This document shows, piece after piece, positions 51,531-61,327 of a stretch of DNA of 64,000 nt (within the stretch, counting starts at the first letter, position 1; each line of letters opens with the position of its first letter). The DNA lies in NCBI GenBank assembly GCA_019455325.1, contig JACFMQ010000008.1, positions 1 through 64,000 on the forward strand, written 5' to 3'. This stretch comes from Rhodocyclaceae bacterium (GTDB lineage: Bacteria; Pseudomonadota; Gammaproteobacteria; Burkholderiales; Rhodocyclaceae). The translations under genes and the position numbers were made by a program. A model generated the notes under the pieces. The model had not been told where the DNA came from, searched no databases, and worked only from the letters and a program-made list of their open reading frames with translations.

Positions 51531-53969
51531 ATGGTCAGCAAGCTGCGCTCCCTGCGCCAGATCGTCACTCGCGTGCTGCATCGCGGCGAGGAGTGGCTGT
51601 TCGCCAACCCGAAGATCGTCCTCGGCCTGATCTTCGGCGTCACCTGCCTGTTCGGCATCGCCCTGCCGCAACTGCGCGTCTATTCCGACTTCGCCGACCT
51701 GCTGCCGCAGAACCACCCCTACATCCAGACCTACAACCGGATCAAGGAGAACTTCGGCGGCGCCAACATGATCGTGATGTCGATCGAGGTCGAGCAGGGC
51801 ACCATCTTCAACGACGAGACCCTGCGCCTGATCCACGAGGCGACCCACGGCGTCGACGATCTGCCGGGCGTGAACCACAACCTCGTCTCCAGCCTGACGC
51901 ACCGCACCGCGCGCAAGGTCTACCTGTCGGCGGACGGCGCCTTCATGTCCGAGCCGTACTACGATCCGATCAAGCCCCGGCGGACGGTCGCCGAGCTGGA
52001 GCAGATGAAGAAGGACGTCATCGCCAACCCGGCGCTCTACGGCCTGCTCGTCTCCCCCGACCTGAAGGCGGCGCTGATCAAGGCGCAGCTCAACGAAACC
52101 GGCATCGACTACGCCGCCACCTTCGCGGCGCTGCAGAAGGTCAGGGCCGAGGTGGCGCGCGAGGGGCACCGCGTGCACGTCACCGGCAACCCGGTGCTCA
52201 CCGGCTGGGTGTACACCTACACCGGGCAGATCGTCGAGATCCTGGCCTGGACGGCGGTCTTGATCGCGGTCCTGCTGGTCTTCTACTTCCGCCGCTTCTA
52301 CGGCATCGCGCTGCCGCTGCTCGGCATCGCCCTGTCCACGATCTGGGGCCTGGGCTTCATGGCGATGACCGGCATCAACCTGGAACCGCTGTCCCTGCCC
52401 ATTCCCTTCCTGATCGCCGCGCGCGCCACCTCGCACGGCGTCCAGCTCGTCGCCCGCTACTACGAGGAGCTGGCGAAGGTGCACGACGGCCGGCGGGCCG
52501 CGCGCAATGCGCTCGACGCGCTGTTCCGGCCGGGCTCGCTGGCGATCATCATCGACGCCGTCGGCATCGCCGTCCTCGTGCTCGGCTCGGCGCCGTTCAA
52601 CCACAAGCTCGGCATCGCTGCCGGCTTCTGGGGCTTCTCGGTGATCTTCACCGTGCATTTCATGGTGCCGCTGGCGCTGACGGTGCTGCCGCAGCCGTCG
52701 ACCATGACCAACAACAACCAGGGCGTGCGCAACCTCCTCGGCCAGGCCATGGCCCGCACCGGCGGCACGGACGGGGGCGCGCGCGTGATCCTCATCCTCT
52801 CCGCGCTCGGCGCGCTCGGCAGCGTGTATTTCCTGAACAGCATCCAGATGGGCGAGTCCGAGCCGGGCAGCCCGCTGCTGCACCGCGACCACGACTACAA
52901 CCTGTCGACGAAGGCGATCAACACCCGCTTCCCCGGCTCCGAGGAGCTGCACGTCGTCGCCCGCACCGAGGAGAAGGGCGGCATCAAGCGGCCCGAGGTG
53001 ATGGCCGCCATCGAGCGCTTCCAGGCGCACATGCTCGACGACCCTGGCCTCGGCGGCACGCGGGCGATTCCCGGCGTCGTGCGCGTGATGAACCGGCTGA
53101 CCCACAACGACGATCCGCGCTGGTTCCAGATCCCGGATTCGGACGCCGAGGTCGGCGGGCTGATGTTCACCTACATGGCCAGCAGCCCGATCCCCGGCGC
53201 GCTCAAGGAGTACGTCAACGCCGACGAGAACGAAGCCAACATGGTCTTCTACTACAAGGACCGCCAGGCCGAGACCATCGCCCGCATCGTCGCCCAGGCC
53301 GAATCCGGCATCGCCCGGATCGAGGCCGAGGTGCCCGGCCTGCGCATTGAGCTCGGCGGCGGCATCGTCGGCGTCACCGCCGCCGCCAACCAGGCGTTGC
53401 ACACCGACCACATGATCATCATCCCGGCGGTGATGATCCTCGCCTTCCTGTTCGTCATGGTCTATTACCAGTCGCTGCACGCCGGCTGGCTGATGGTGCT
53501 GCCGATGCTCTTCTCGACGCTGATGACCTATGCCTACATGGGCGCGGCGAACATCGGCATCAACGTGAACACCGTGCCGGTGATCGCCGTCGGCGTCGGC
53601 GTCGGCATCGACTACGCCGTCTATTTCATGGACCGCATCCGCGAGGAGATGGCGGCCACGCGCAGCATCCACCGGGCGGTGGTGAACGCCGTCGCCACCA
53701 CCGGCTACGCCGTGTCCTTCACCGCCGCCATGCTGATCGCCGGCGTCGTCATGTGGATCTTCCTGTCGGATCTGCGCTTCCAGTCCGACGCGGCCGTGCT
53801 GCTGTCTTTCATGCTGATCGTGAACGCCATCGCCGCCATGCTCATCGTGCCGGCTTGGTGCGTCGTCTTCCGGCCGCACTTCGTGGTCGCCACCCACTAC
53901 GACGCGGACGGCGTGCTGGAAGAGGACGAAGCGGAATCGACCCGGGCGCCGGCGGCCGCCGGCGCGTGA
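51531..53969 (+). CDS. RND/MMPL-family permease of envelope module 2
   Basis: An 812-residue paralogue of the permease at 14418, with two six-helix halves and two periplasmic domains. FADLLPQNHPYIQTYNRIKE matches the first periplasmic start of its paralogue. GVGVGIDYAVYFMDRI in the second half has the membrane aspartate; the first half reads IAARATSHGVQLVARYY and again lacks one. The C-terminal tail has a short acidic stretch (LEEDEAEST). It lies nine bases after the propeller gene and 68 before DUF1302. Confidence 0.85.
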   Translation: MVSKLRSLRQIVTRVLHRGEEWLFANPKIVLGLIFGVTCLFGIALPQLRVYSDFADLLPQNHPYIQTYNRIKENFGGANMIVMSIEVEQGTIFNDETLRLIHEATHGVDDLPGVNHNLVSSLTHRTARKVYLSADGAFMSEPYYDPIKPRRTVAELEQMKKDVIANPALYGLLVSPDLKAALIKAQLNETGIDYAATFAALQKVRAEVAREGHRVHVTGNPVLTGWVYTYTGQIVEILAWTAVLIAVLLVFYFRRFYGIALPLLGIALSTIWGLGFMAMTGINLEPLSLPIPFLIAARATSHGVQLVARYYEELAKVHDGRRAARNALDALFRPGSLAIIIDAVGIAVLVLGSAPFNHKLGIAAGFWGFSVIFTVHFMVPLALTVLPQPSTMTNNNQGVRNLLGQAMARTGGTDGGARVILILSALGALGSVYFLNSIQMGESEPGSPLLHRDHDYNLSTKAINTRFPGSEELHVVARTEEKGGIKRPEVMAAIERFQAHMLDDPGLGGTRAIPGVVRVMNRLTHNDDPRWFQIPDSDAEVGGLMFTYMASSPIPGALKEYVNADENEANMVFYYKDRQAETIARIVAQAESGIARIEAEVPGLRIELGGGIVGVTAAANQALHTDHMIIIPAVMILAFLFVMVYYQSLHAGWLMVLPMLFSTLMTYAYMGAANIGINVNTVPVIAVGVGVGIDYAVYFMDRIREEMAATRSIHRAVVNAVATTGYAVSFTAAMLIAGVVMWIFLSDLRFQSDAAVLLSFMLIVNAIAAMLIVPAWCVVFRPHFVVATHYDADGVLEEDEAESTRAPAAAGA

Positions 53970-53993
53970 CGGGGAGTCGGGGAGGCCGGCCGC

Positions 53994-54013
53994 GGGGCCG
54001 GCCGGTTGCAGAA
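53994..54013 (+). promoter_or_regulatory. Hairpin between RND and DUF1302 genes of module 2
   Basis: GGCCGGCC-GCGG-GGCCGGCC is a perfect self-complementary stem 25 bases after the permease stop, with no T-run. It may stabilise the mRNA or lower downstream expression. Confidence 0.35.
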
Positions 54014-54037
54014 GAACGATATGGAGGAGACTGACAC

Positions 54038-56197
54038 ATGAAGCATGAAACCAGGAAACACCAGCGCCGGCTGTTCGGCGTCGCGGCCCTGACCCTGGCC
54101 GCGGCGATCGGCTCGCCCGGCGCGCTGGCCGAGGCGCAGATACCGTCGATCGACGTCCAGGACGAGCCGTGGAAGGTCGACGTCTTCTACGAGAACGACA
54201 CCCGCGCCCGCGGCAGGGACGCCACCGGCAAGACCGTCGGCCTGTCCAAGTTCCGCAACACGCTGCAGGTCGAGGCCGACAAGAAGCTCGGCGACGGCTG
54301 GTCGTTCCGCGGCATCTTCCGCGGCACCTACGACGGCGTCTATCGCCTGAACAAGGACCAGTTCGGCGAGGACGCCGGCAGCCGCAGCGCTTCGGAAGTG
54401 CGCCTGCACAACACCGCCGGCCCGGTCGCCGGCGGCCTGCCCGGCGTGCACCAGGGAACGACCGTGCCCTTCGGCGGCGGCATCGGCTACACCGTCGTCG
54501 ATGCGGTCCAGGCCGGCGCCGGCCTGCCCGACCTGGGCGGACCCGGCGGCGGACCGGGCATCAACCAGTTCATCGACCCCAACTACGCCGACCTGAACAC
54601 GCCGCCGGCGCAGTACGGCTCGGGCGCCGGCCTGCGCGTGCTCGGCGACGCCTGGCACAACCCCAACCACGGCGGCATCGCCTTCGCCGTGCCGGTGCGG
54701 CCGTGCGACGTGGACAAGCGCGGCTGCGCCGACTTCGGCGGCTACGGCAAGCAGAAGCGGCACGAACTGGAATCGCCGGAGTTCAACGACCGCTGGGATT
54801 TCCTCCGCGAGGCCTACGTCAGGAAGACCTTCAACCTCTCCGACGGCAGCAACTTCTTCGCCAAGATCGGCAAGCAGCAGGTGGTGTGGGGCCGCACCGA
54901 CCTGTTCCGCGTGCTCGACGTGATCAACCCGGTGGACTACTCGCGCAACAACATCTACGACGAGCTGCAGGACATCCGCATCCCGATGTGGATCGCCCAG
55001 GGCGAGTGGCGGATGGGGCCGTCCGAAAGCATGCAGGAGCGCAACCTGAGCGTCGTCTGGAACTTCGACCAGTTCCGCGCCAACAACCTCGGCCAGTGCG
55101 GCAGCCCGAACGTCATGCTCGACGCCGGCTGCTTCTTCCGCGGCATGAAGAACCTCTGGGACAACGGCGGCACCGTCGCCAACTTCGCCTCCTTCGTGCC
55201 GCCGGGCACGCCGGGGAATCTCTCGGGTCCGTGGCTGGCCACCAACTTCGGCGCCCACCAGATCGGCATCCGCAACGTCCATCTGCCGGACTGGTCGCTG
55301 TCCAACACCCAACTCGGCGTCAAGTTCGAGGGCGTGACGGAGGACGGCCTGTCCTTCTCGCTGAACGCGCTGCACTACCGCTCGCAACTGCCTTCCCTGC
55401 GCGCCATCAACACCGCCGCGGTCAACCCCTTCACCGGCGCCAGCGGCAACTCGTCGCCGTTCTCCGGGCCGGCGCAGGGCGCCAACAGCGCGCATCTGAT
55501 CGCCTTCGACATGCACTTCCCGCGGGTGAACCTGATCGGCGGCTCGATGGACTTCCAGTCCGAGACCCTCGGCGCCGCCTTCCGCCTGGAAGCGGCGATG
55601 ACCTCCGGCGAGGAGTTCGTGAACACCGCCCAGCCCAGGCTCTACTCCAGGAACCGCGTGCTGCGCACGGTGATCGGCGTCGACCGGCCGACCTTCATCC
55701 CGTTCATCAGCACGTCGACGGCGACGCTGATCTCCGCCCAGTTGTTCTACCAGCACATCTTCGACCACGAGGAATATTCCGGCGCGGCCGGCAAGATCGG
55801 CATGCCGGACTGGGAGCACAACGTGATCGGCACGCTGCTGATCAAGGGCAATCTGCACAACGGCCGCGTCAGCCCGCAGATCATCATGGCCCACGACTTC
55901 AAGGCGCGCGCCTGGGTCGCCTCGCCGTCCGTCGAATGGAGCCTGACCGACAACCTGAAGCTCACTTTCGGCGCCAACATCAAGGGCAAGAGAGACGATG
56001 CCGCCGACCGCTGGTCGTGGGACGACTGCCGCTCGTGCAACCCGTACGCGCCCTACACGAACTACGCCGGGCAGGGCTTCAATTCCGGCTCCGCCGGCCT
56101 CTCCGGCCTGGAACCGCTGGGCCGCTTCCGCGCCGGCCCGATCGGCGCCGCATGGAAGGAGAACGAAGTCTTCTTCACCATGCGCTACAAATTCTGA
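54038..56197 (+). CDS. DUF1302 outer-membrane protein of envelope module 2 (enlarged)
   Basis: A 719-residue exported protein with signal peptide around LTLAAAIGSPGALAEA and many amphipathic strands, ending FFTMRYKF as outer-membrane barrels do. KIGKQQVVWGRTDLFRVLDV is the DUF1302 hallmark shared with the 531-residue protein at 16845. It is about 190 residues longer, with glycine- and proline-rich insertions such as GGGIGYTVVDAVQAGAGLPD near residues 147-166. These could form extra surface loops or a plug suited to a different ligand. Confidence 0.85.
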   Translation: MKHETRKHQRRLFGVAALTLAAAIGSPGALAEAQIPSIDVQDEPWKVDVFYENDTRARGRDATGKTVGLSKFRNTLQVEADKKLGDGWSFRGIFRGTYDGVYRLNKDQFGEDAGSRSASEVRLHNTAGPVAGGLPGVHQGTTVPFGGGIGYTVVDAVQAGAGLPDLGGPGGGPGINQFIDPNYADLNTPPAQYGSGAGLRVLGDAWHNPNHGGIAFAVPVRPCDVDKRGCADFGGYGKQKRHELESPEFNDRWDFLREAYVRKTFNLSDGSNFFAKIGKQQVVWGRTDLFRVLDVINPVDYSRNNIYDELQDIRIPMWIAQGEWRMGPSESMQERNLSVVWNFDQFRANNLGQCGSPNVMLDAGCFFRGMKNLWDNGGTVANFASFVPPGTPGNLSGPWLATNFGAHQIGIRNVHLPDWSLSNTQLGVKFEGVTEDGLSFSLNALHYRSQLPSLRAINTAAVNPFTGASGNSSPFSGPAQGANSAHLIAFDMHFPRVNLIGGSMDFQSETLGAAFRLEAAMTSGEEFVNTAQPRLYSRNRVLRTVIGVDRPTFIPFISTSTATLISAQLFYQHIFDHEEYSGAAGKIGMPDWEHNVIGTLLIKGNLHNGRVSPQIIMAHDFKARAWVASPSVEWSLTDNLKLTFGANIKGKRDDAADRWSWDDCRSCNPYAPYTNYAGQGFNSGSAGLSGLEPLGRFRAGPIGAAWKENEVFFTMRYKF

Positions 56198-56215
56198 CAA
56201 CGGAGACACGATCCC

Positions 56216-57514
56216 ATGAAACGCACACTCATCGCGCTCACGCTCGCCGCCCTCGCGGCGCCGTCCGTCGCCGCCACCGACGCCGACGTGGACCGCAGCT
56301 TCCATCCCTACAAGGACGGCTTTCCGAGCCTGCCGGGGCTGACGCCCGGCGTCGTCGTCGGCAAGGGCAACGTCGAGCAGTTCAAGGACGCCTTCGATCC
56401 GGGCCTGTACGCCATGATCAAGGACGGCTGGGTCGAGATCAAGGTCGGTCCGACGACCAATTTCCCGCAGCCCAAGACCTACGTCGAGGCGACGCGCAAG
56501 AATCTGAACAAGACCAAGCTGGGCGCGAAGAACGGCGAGATCGAAGGCTTCGTCGCCGGCCGGCCGTTCCCGGAGGAGCCCGACGTGAAGGATGCGCGCG
56601 CCGGCGAGAAACTGGCCTGGAACTTCAAGTACGGCGTGAACTACGGCGATTCCGGCTCGATCTATCCGTTCTACTGGCGCTACCGCAACGCGGCCACGGG
56701 CCAGATCGAGCGCACCATCAAGTTCCAGTTCCACTTCCTGAACTTCATGCACCGCACCGAGCAGGCGCCGGTGCCGGAGATCACGCCGAACCCGGCGAAG
56801 ATCTTCCGCGGCACCTACGCCAAGGTGCACGAGCCGCAGGATCTGCGCAACACGCAGCTCCTGATCCACCGCTTCGAGGACGACACCAAGCTCGACGACG
56901 CCTACCTCTACCTCGGCTTCCAGCGCCGCGTGCGCCGCCTGGCCACCGGCCAGACGACCGACGCCTTCCTCGGCTCGGACATGATGATCGAGGACTTCGA
57001 GGGCTACAACGGCCGCATCTCGGACATGAACTGGGCGTACAAGGGCGTGCGCAACATCCTCGTGCCGTACTTCAACCACAACGAGCAGCCGCTGACCGAC
57101 GAGTACAAGGAGGCGGACGGCTACAAGTTCGTCGACTTCCACGGCAAGGGCAACTGCATGCCGAACGTCACCTACCAGCTGCGCAAGTCGTACGTGCTGG
57201 AGGCGACGCCGGTCAACCCGAACCACCCGGTGAGCAAGAAGGTCATGTACCTCGACGCGCAGACCATGAACCCCGGCCGCACGGTGATCTACGACCGCAA
57301 GGGCCAGATGTGGAAGAGCTTCACCATCGGCAAGTCGCACCCGGACCACCACCTGCCGCAGAACAAGGGTTCCGACGTGGCCATCGACGCCCTGTTCGCG
57401 CAGGTGGACATGCAGTCCATGCACTGCACCACCGGCCAGTTCAAGGTGCTGATCGACCCCAAGGTGAACCCGCCGAGCCTCTTCCAGGTGCAGCACCTGC
57501 GCGGCGGCGACTGA
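56216..57514 (+). CDS. DUF1329 periplasmic (LolB/LppX-like) protein of envelope module 2
   Basis: A 432-residue paralogue of the protein at 18457. The signal peptide is MKRTLIALTLAALAAPSVAA. LYLGFQRRVRRLATGQTTDA and SKKVMYLDAQTMNPGRTVIY match the DUF1329 pattern. It starts 18 bases after the DUF1302 gene and ends module 2. The fold prediction (open beta-barrel with hydrophobic cavity) makes it a candidate carrier between permease and outer-membrane protein; the ligand is unknown. Confidence 0.85.
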   Translation: MKRTLIALTLAALAAPSVAATDADVDRSFHPYKDGFPSLPGLTPGVVVGKGNVEQFKDAFDPGLYAMIKDGWVEIKVGPTTNFPQPKTYVEATRKNLNKTKLGAKNGEIEGFVAGRPFPEEPDVKDARAGEKLAWNFKYGVNYGDSGSIYPFYWRYRNAATGQIERTIKFQFHFLNFMHRTEQAPVPEITPNPAKIFRGTYAKVHEPQDLRNTQLLIHRFEDDTKLDDAYLYLGFQRRVRRLATGQTTDAFLGSDMMIEDFEGYNGRISDMNWAYKGVRNILVPYFNHNEQPLTDEYKEADGYKFVDFHGKGNCMPNVTYQLRKSYVLEATPVNPNHPVSKKVMYLDAQTMNPGRTVIYDRKGQMWKSFTIGKSHPDHHLPQNKGSDVAIDALFAQVDMQSMHCTTGQFKVLIDPKVNPPSLFQVQHLRGGD

Positions 57515-57530
57515 TCCATTCATGCCTTTG

Positions 57531-57552
57531 CCGCCCCGGCGTGCCGGGGCGG
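57531..57552 (+). terminator. Probable terminator after envelope module 2
   Basis: CCGCCCCGGC and GCCGGGGCGG form a perfect 10-bp repeat with a very short centre, 16 bases after the DUF1329 stop, followed after ten bases by a T5 run. It separates the module from the Mo hydroxylase genes, which start 28 bases later. Confidence 0.55.
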
Positions 57553-57579
57553 TCGTCTCCCGTTTTTCATGGAGCTGTC

Positions 57580-58452
57580 ATGGCCCTGCTCAATCTGAAA
57601 GAATTCCATTCCCCGAGATCGCTGGCCGATGCGCGCGCCCTCCTCGATGCGAACGAGGATGCGCTGGTGCTGTCCGGCGGCACCTTCCTGCACGGCCTCG
57701 AAGCGCGCGGCCTGCTGAGCGACGTCGAGGCGCTGGTGGACATCCGCCGGATCGGCCTGGACGCGGTGGAGATCGACGGCGCCGGGCTGGAAATCGGCGC
57801 AACGGCCACCTTCGCCCGGCTGCAGGCCGTTCCCGAGGTCGGGACGGAGGCCTGGCTGGGCGCCCTCGCCGACGCTTTGACCTATCCGCCGGTGCAGATC
57901 CGCAACACGGCGACGTTCGGCGGCTGCGTCGCCGCTGCCTGCCCCTTTTTCGACATTCCCACCGCGCTGCTCGCGCTCGATGCCAGCGTCGATACCGATG
58001 GCCCGGACGGCGGGCGCAGCCTGTCGCTCTCCGAGCTGTTCATGGGGCTTTTCGCCAATACGCTGGACACCGGCGAACTGATCACCGCCCTGTTCGTGCC
58101 GCGCCCGGCCGGCCGGGTGGCCAGCGCCTTCCTCAAGCTCGAAGGCAACGCCAACGATCTGGCCATCGTGAACGCGGCGGTGCGGCTTTCCGTCGATGCC
58201 GGCGGCGTGTGCACCGACGCCCGCGTCGCCCTCGGCGGCGGCGTCGCCGAATCGACGCTGCGCATTCCTTCGGCCGAGACGATCCTGCTCGGCGCGAAGC
58301 TCGACGAAGCGACGCTGCGGGCGGCCGGCGAGGCCGTCGCCGACGACATCTCGCCGATGTCCGACCACCGCGCCTCGGCCGCATACCGCAGCGCGCTCGC
58401 CAAGGTGATGACCCGCCGCGCGCTCGAACGCGCCGTGGCCCGCCTGTCCTGA
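57580..58452 (+). CDS. Mo hydroxylase 2, FAD-binding medium subunit
   Basis: A 290-residue FAD subunit of the xanthine dehydrogenase family. LVLSGGTFLHGLEARG (28-43) and IRNTATFGGCVAAACPFFDI are the two FAD motifs, and MSDHRASAAYRSALAKVM the C-terminal hallmark. No [4Fe-4S] insert is present. GGAG precedes the ATG. It differs markedly from the FAD subunit at 27953, so the two enzymes are not a recent duplication. Confidence 0.92.
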   Translation: MALLNLKEFHSPRSLADARALLDANEDALVLSGGTFLHGLEARGLLSDVEALVDIRRIGLDAVEIDGAGLEIGATATFARLQAVPEVGTEAWLGALADALTYPPVQIRNTATFGGCVAAACPFFDIPTALLALDASVDTDGPDGGRSLSLSELFMGLFANTLDTGELITALFVPRPAGRVASAFLKLEGNANDLAIVNAAVRLSVDAGGVCTDARVALGGGVAESTLRIPSAETILLGAKLDEATLRAAGEAVADDISPMSDHRASAAYRSALAKVMTRRALERAVARLS

Positions 58453-58467
58453 CAGAGGAGGGACCCC

Positions 58468-58938
58468 ATGAAACAGATGATCAGACTCGAAGTGAACGGC
58501 GAAACCCACGAACTCGCCGTCGACAAGGACGCCACGCTGCGCGACGTGCTGCGCGACCAGATCGGCCTGAACGGCCCGAAGCGCGGCTGCGACAGCGGCG
58601 GCTGCGGCTGCTGCACGGTGCACGTCGACGGCAGGGCGGTGTATTCGTGCCTGTGCTACGCCCTGTCCTACGACGGCGCCAGCGTGCTGACGGCCGACGG
58701 CCTGTCGACGGGCGCGGACCTGCACCCGATCCAGCAGGCGTTCATCGACGCCGGCGCCGTCCAGTGCGGCTACTGCACCTGCGGCATGATGATGTCGGCC
58801 AAGCAACTGCTCGACGAATGCCCGCAGCCGGACGAGGAGCAGATCCGCCACGGCATCGCCGGCAACCTCTGCCGCTGCACCGGCTACGTCAAGATCGTGG
58901 ACGCCGTCAAGCTGGCCGCCGAGCGCCTGGCGAAATGA
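58468..58938 (+). CDS. Mo hydroxylase 2, [2Fe-2S] small subunit
   Basis: A 156-residue iron-sulfur subunit. GCDSGGCGCCTVHVDGR with a later cysteine in YSCLCYA, QCGYCTCGMMM and AGNLCRCTGYVKIVD are the two cluster sites. The sequence has more cysteines (for example YCTCG) than usual. It lies 15 bases after the FAD subunit and 49 before the Mo subunit. Confidence 0.95.
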   Translation: MKQMIRLEVNGETHELAVDKDATLRDVLRDQIGLNGPKRGCDSGGCGCCTVHVDGRAVYSCLCYALSYDGASVLTADGLSTGADLHPIQQAFIDAGAVQCGYCTCGMMMSAKQLLDECPQPDEEQIRHGIAGNLCRCTGYVKIVDAVKLAAERLAK

Positions 58939-58987
58939 GCGCGCGCGCGGCGCGACCGGATTTTCGAGTTCTTCGGAGAGCGAAACA

Positions 58988-61327
58988 ATGAACAGGATGA
59001 ATGTCGTCGGGCACAGCGTCGAGCGGCCCGACGCGTACGACAAGGTCACCGGCGGCAAGGGCTACCCGGTCAACGTGAAGCTGCCGGGCATGCTGCACGC
59101 CAAGATACTGCGCAGCCCCTACGCCCATGCGCGCATCGTCGGCATCGACGCCTCGCGCGCCGAGAAGCTGCCCGGCGTCAAGGCCGTGCTGCTGTCCAGG
59201 GACGTGCCGCAGGTCAAGTTCTGCCCGGTGTTCTTCGTGCCGGTGGATGCGCCGAGCATGGTGCTCGATTTCGACGTGATGAACGGCGAGGTCGTGCGCT
59301 ACGTCGGCCAGCCGGTGGCGGCCGTGGCCGCGACGACCGCGGAGATCGCCGAGGCCGCGCTCAGCCTGATCGACGTCGAGTACGAGGAGCTGCCCGCGGT
59401 GTTCACGCCGGAGGCGGCCATGCAGCCCGGCGCGCCGCAACTGCACCCCGGCGCGGCGAACAACGTCGCCAAGAATCCCTCCTTCGTCGCCGGCGACGTC
59501 GAGAAGGGCTTCGCCGAGGCCGACTTCGTCTTCGAAGGCGTCTACGAGACGCAGCGGCAGCACACCTGCTACATGGAGCCGCGCGTCTGCGTCGCCGAGA
59601 TGGACCGGCAGGACAACGTCACCATCCACGTCACCACCCAGCACCTCTTCGGCACGCGCGAGAAGCTTGCCTACGCGCTCAAGCTGCCGGAGAGCAAGGT
59701 CAAGGTGATCAAGTCGCCGTACATCGGCGGCGGCTTCGGCGGCAAGCTGGAACTCTCCTACATGGAGCCGATCGCCACCCTGCTCAGCAAGAAGAGCGGC
59801 GGCCGGCCGGTGCGCCTGGAACAGACGCGCCACGAGGATTTCATCACGACCACGCGCAACCCGATCAAGGTCTACCTGAAGACCGGCGTGAAGAAGGACG
59901 GCACCTTCACCGCGCGCTACGCCAGAAGCGTGCTCGACTGCGGCGCCTACGCCACCCACGGCGCCGAGGTGATCATGGTGCACGGCGCCTTCGGCCTGTT
60001 CTTCAACTACCACGCGCCGCATACCCACTGGGAAGGGCAGACGGTCTACACCAACAACATGATCGGCGGCGGCTTCCGCGGCTACGGCGCGCCGCAGGGC
60101 AGCTTCGCCGTCGAGTCGCAGATCGACGAGATCTGCGACAAGCTCGGCCTCGATCCGATCGAGATGCGCCTGAAGAACGCCCGCAAGCAGGGCGAGCCGC
60201 ATCCGTTCAACCCGGCCTTCACCATCGCCACCTACGGCCTCGAAGACTGCCTGCGCCAGGGCGCGGCCAAGATCGACTGGCCGGGGCGGCGCTCCGCGCG
60301 GGGCGGCGACGGCGTCAGGAAACGCGGCTTCGGCATGGCCGTGCACCCGGTCTGGGTCAGCGGCTGCATGGGCTTTCCGGACATCTACGAGCATTCCGGC
60401 GCGATCATCAAGCTCAACCGCGACGGCACCGCCGACCTCGCCAGCGCGGCCATGGACATCGGCTCCGGGCAGATCACCACGCTCTGCCAGATCGCCGCCG
60501 AGGAACTGGGCCTGCCCGCCGGCGCGGTGCGCATGAGCAGCGGCTGCGATACCGACAACGTGCCCTTCGATGCGCCGACGCACGCCAGCCGGGTGACCTA
60601 CTCGGCCGGCAACGCCGTCAAGGCGGCGGCCGCGGCGGCCAAGAAGCGCCTGTTCGAAGTGGTCGCCACCATGATGGAGGTCAGCCCGGACGATCTCGAG
60701 GTCGCCAACGGAACGGTCAGCGTCAAGGGCGCGCCCGGAAAGTCGGTGACGGTGGCCGAGGCGGCGCAGCGCGCGGAATCGCCGTTCGTGCAGATGACCG
60801 CGGAGGGGCCGAAGGAAACGACCATCGGGGAAAAGGGCACGATCGTCGGCATCGCCAGCCTGTCGCCGACGTCGAACCCGCCGCCCTGCGCGGCGCAGTT
60901 CGTCGAGGTCGAGGTCGATACCGAAACCGGCGAGGTCAAGGTGCTGCACGCGGTGTATGCGCACGACATCGGCCGCGTCATCAACCCGGCGGCGGCGGAA
61001 GGGCAGGTCGAGGGCGGCTTCCAGCAGGGCATGGGCTACGCGCTGATGGAGCACATCCAGTTCGACCCCGAGACCGGCGCCTGCCTGACCTCCGATTTCC
61101 TCGACTACAAGATGCCGACTGCCGTCGAAATGCCGCGCCGGATCGACAGCATCTTCATCGAGACCGACGAACCGAGCGGCCCGTTCGGCGCCAAGAGCCT
61201 GAGCGAGTGCTGCGTCATCACGCCGGCGCCGGCCATCGCCAACGCCATCTTCGACGCCATCGGCGTGCGCTTCCGGCAACTGCCGATCACGCCGGAGAAG
61301 ATCCTGGCCGGGCTGGGCAAGCTGTGA
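58988..61327 (+). CDS. Mo hydroxylase 2, molybdopterin large subunit
   Basis: A 779-residue catalytic subunit. YIGGGFGGKLELSYMEPIA binds the cofactor, GGGFRGYGAPQGSFAVESQI is the central loop, and the active-site glutamate lies in FGAKSLSECCVITPAP, where the usual GAKGxGE has serines. Its place directly behind a DUF1302/DUF1329 envelope module suggests a hydrophobic substrate; Mo enzymes such as the 1-testosterone hydratase AtcABC of anaerobic steroid degraders belong to this family, but identity with them is untested. Repeat copy C follows. Confidence 0.92.
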   Translation: MNRMNVVGHSVERPDAYDKVTGGKGYPVNVKLPGMLHAKILRSPYAHARIVGIDASRAEKLPGVKAVLLSRDVPQVKFCPVFFVPVDAPSMVLDFDVMNGEVVRYVGQPVAAVAATTAEIAEAALSLIDVEYEELPAVFTPEAAMQPGAPQLHPGAANNVAKNPSFVAGDVEKGFAEADFVFEGVYETQRQHTCYMEPRVCVAEMDRQDNVTIHVTTQHLFGTREKLAYALKLPESKVKVIKSPYIGGGFGGKLELSYMEPIATLLSKKSGGRPVRLEQTRHEDFITTTRNPIKVYLKTGVKKDGTFTARYARSVLDCGAYATHGAEVIMVHGAFGLFFNYHAPHTHWEGQTVYTNNMIGGGFRGYGAPQGSFAVESQIDEICDKLGLDPIEMRLKNARKQGEPHPFNPAFTIATYGLEDCLRQGAAKIDWPGRRSARGGDGVRKRGFGMAVHPVWVSGCMGFPDIYEHSGAIIKLNRDGTADLASAAMDIGSGQITTLCQIAAEELGLPAGAVRMSSGCDTDNVPFDAPTHASRVTYSAGNAVKAAAAAAKKRLFEVVATMMEVSPDDLEVANGTVSVKGAPGKSVTVAEAAQRAESPFVQMTAEGPKETTIGEKGTIVGIASLSPTSNPPPCAAQFVEVEVDTETGEVKVLHAVYAHDIGRVINPAAAEGQVEGGFQQGMGYALMEHIQFDPETGACLTSDFLDYKMPTAVEMPRRIDSIFIETDEPSGPFGAKSLSECCVITPAPAIANAIFDAIGVRFRQLPITPEKILAGLGKL

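Noticed and set aside
53897-57523. Very long open frame on the minus strand opposite DUF1302 and DUF1329
   Set aside because: It is antisense to two well-supported genes with signal peptides and proper ribosome-binding sites; its translation is low-complexity Val/Ala/Arg/His-rich, as expected from G+C-rich codon shadows.
54169-58452. A single 1427-codon plus-strand frame across module 2 and the FAD subunit
   Set aside because: Only its last part is real (FAD subunit in frame). The upstream portion is an Arg/Pro-rich shadow of the DUF1302 and DUF1329 genes.
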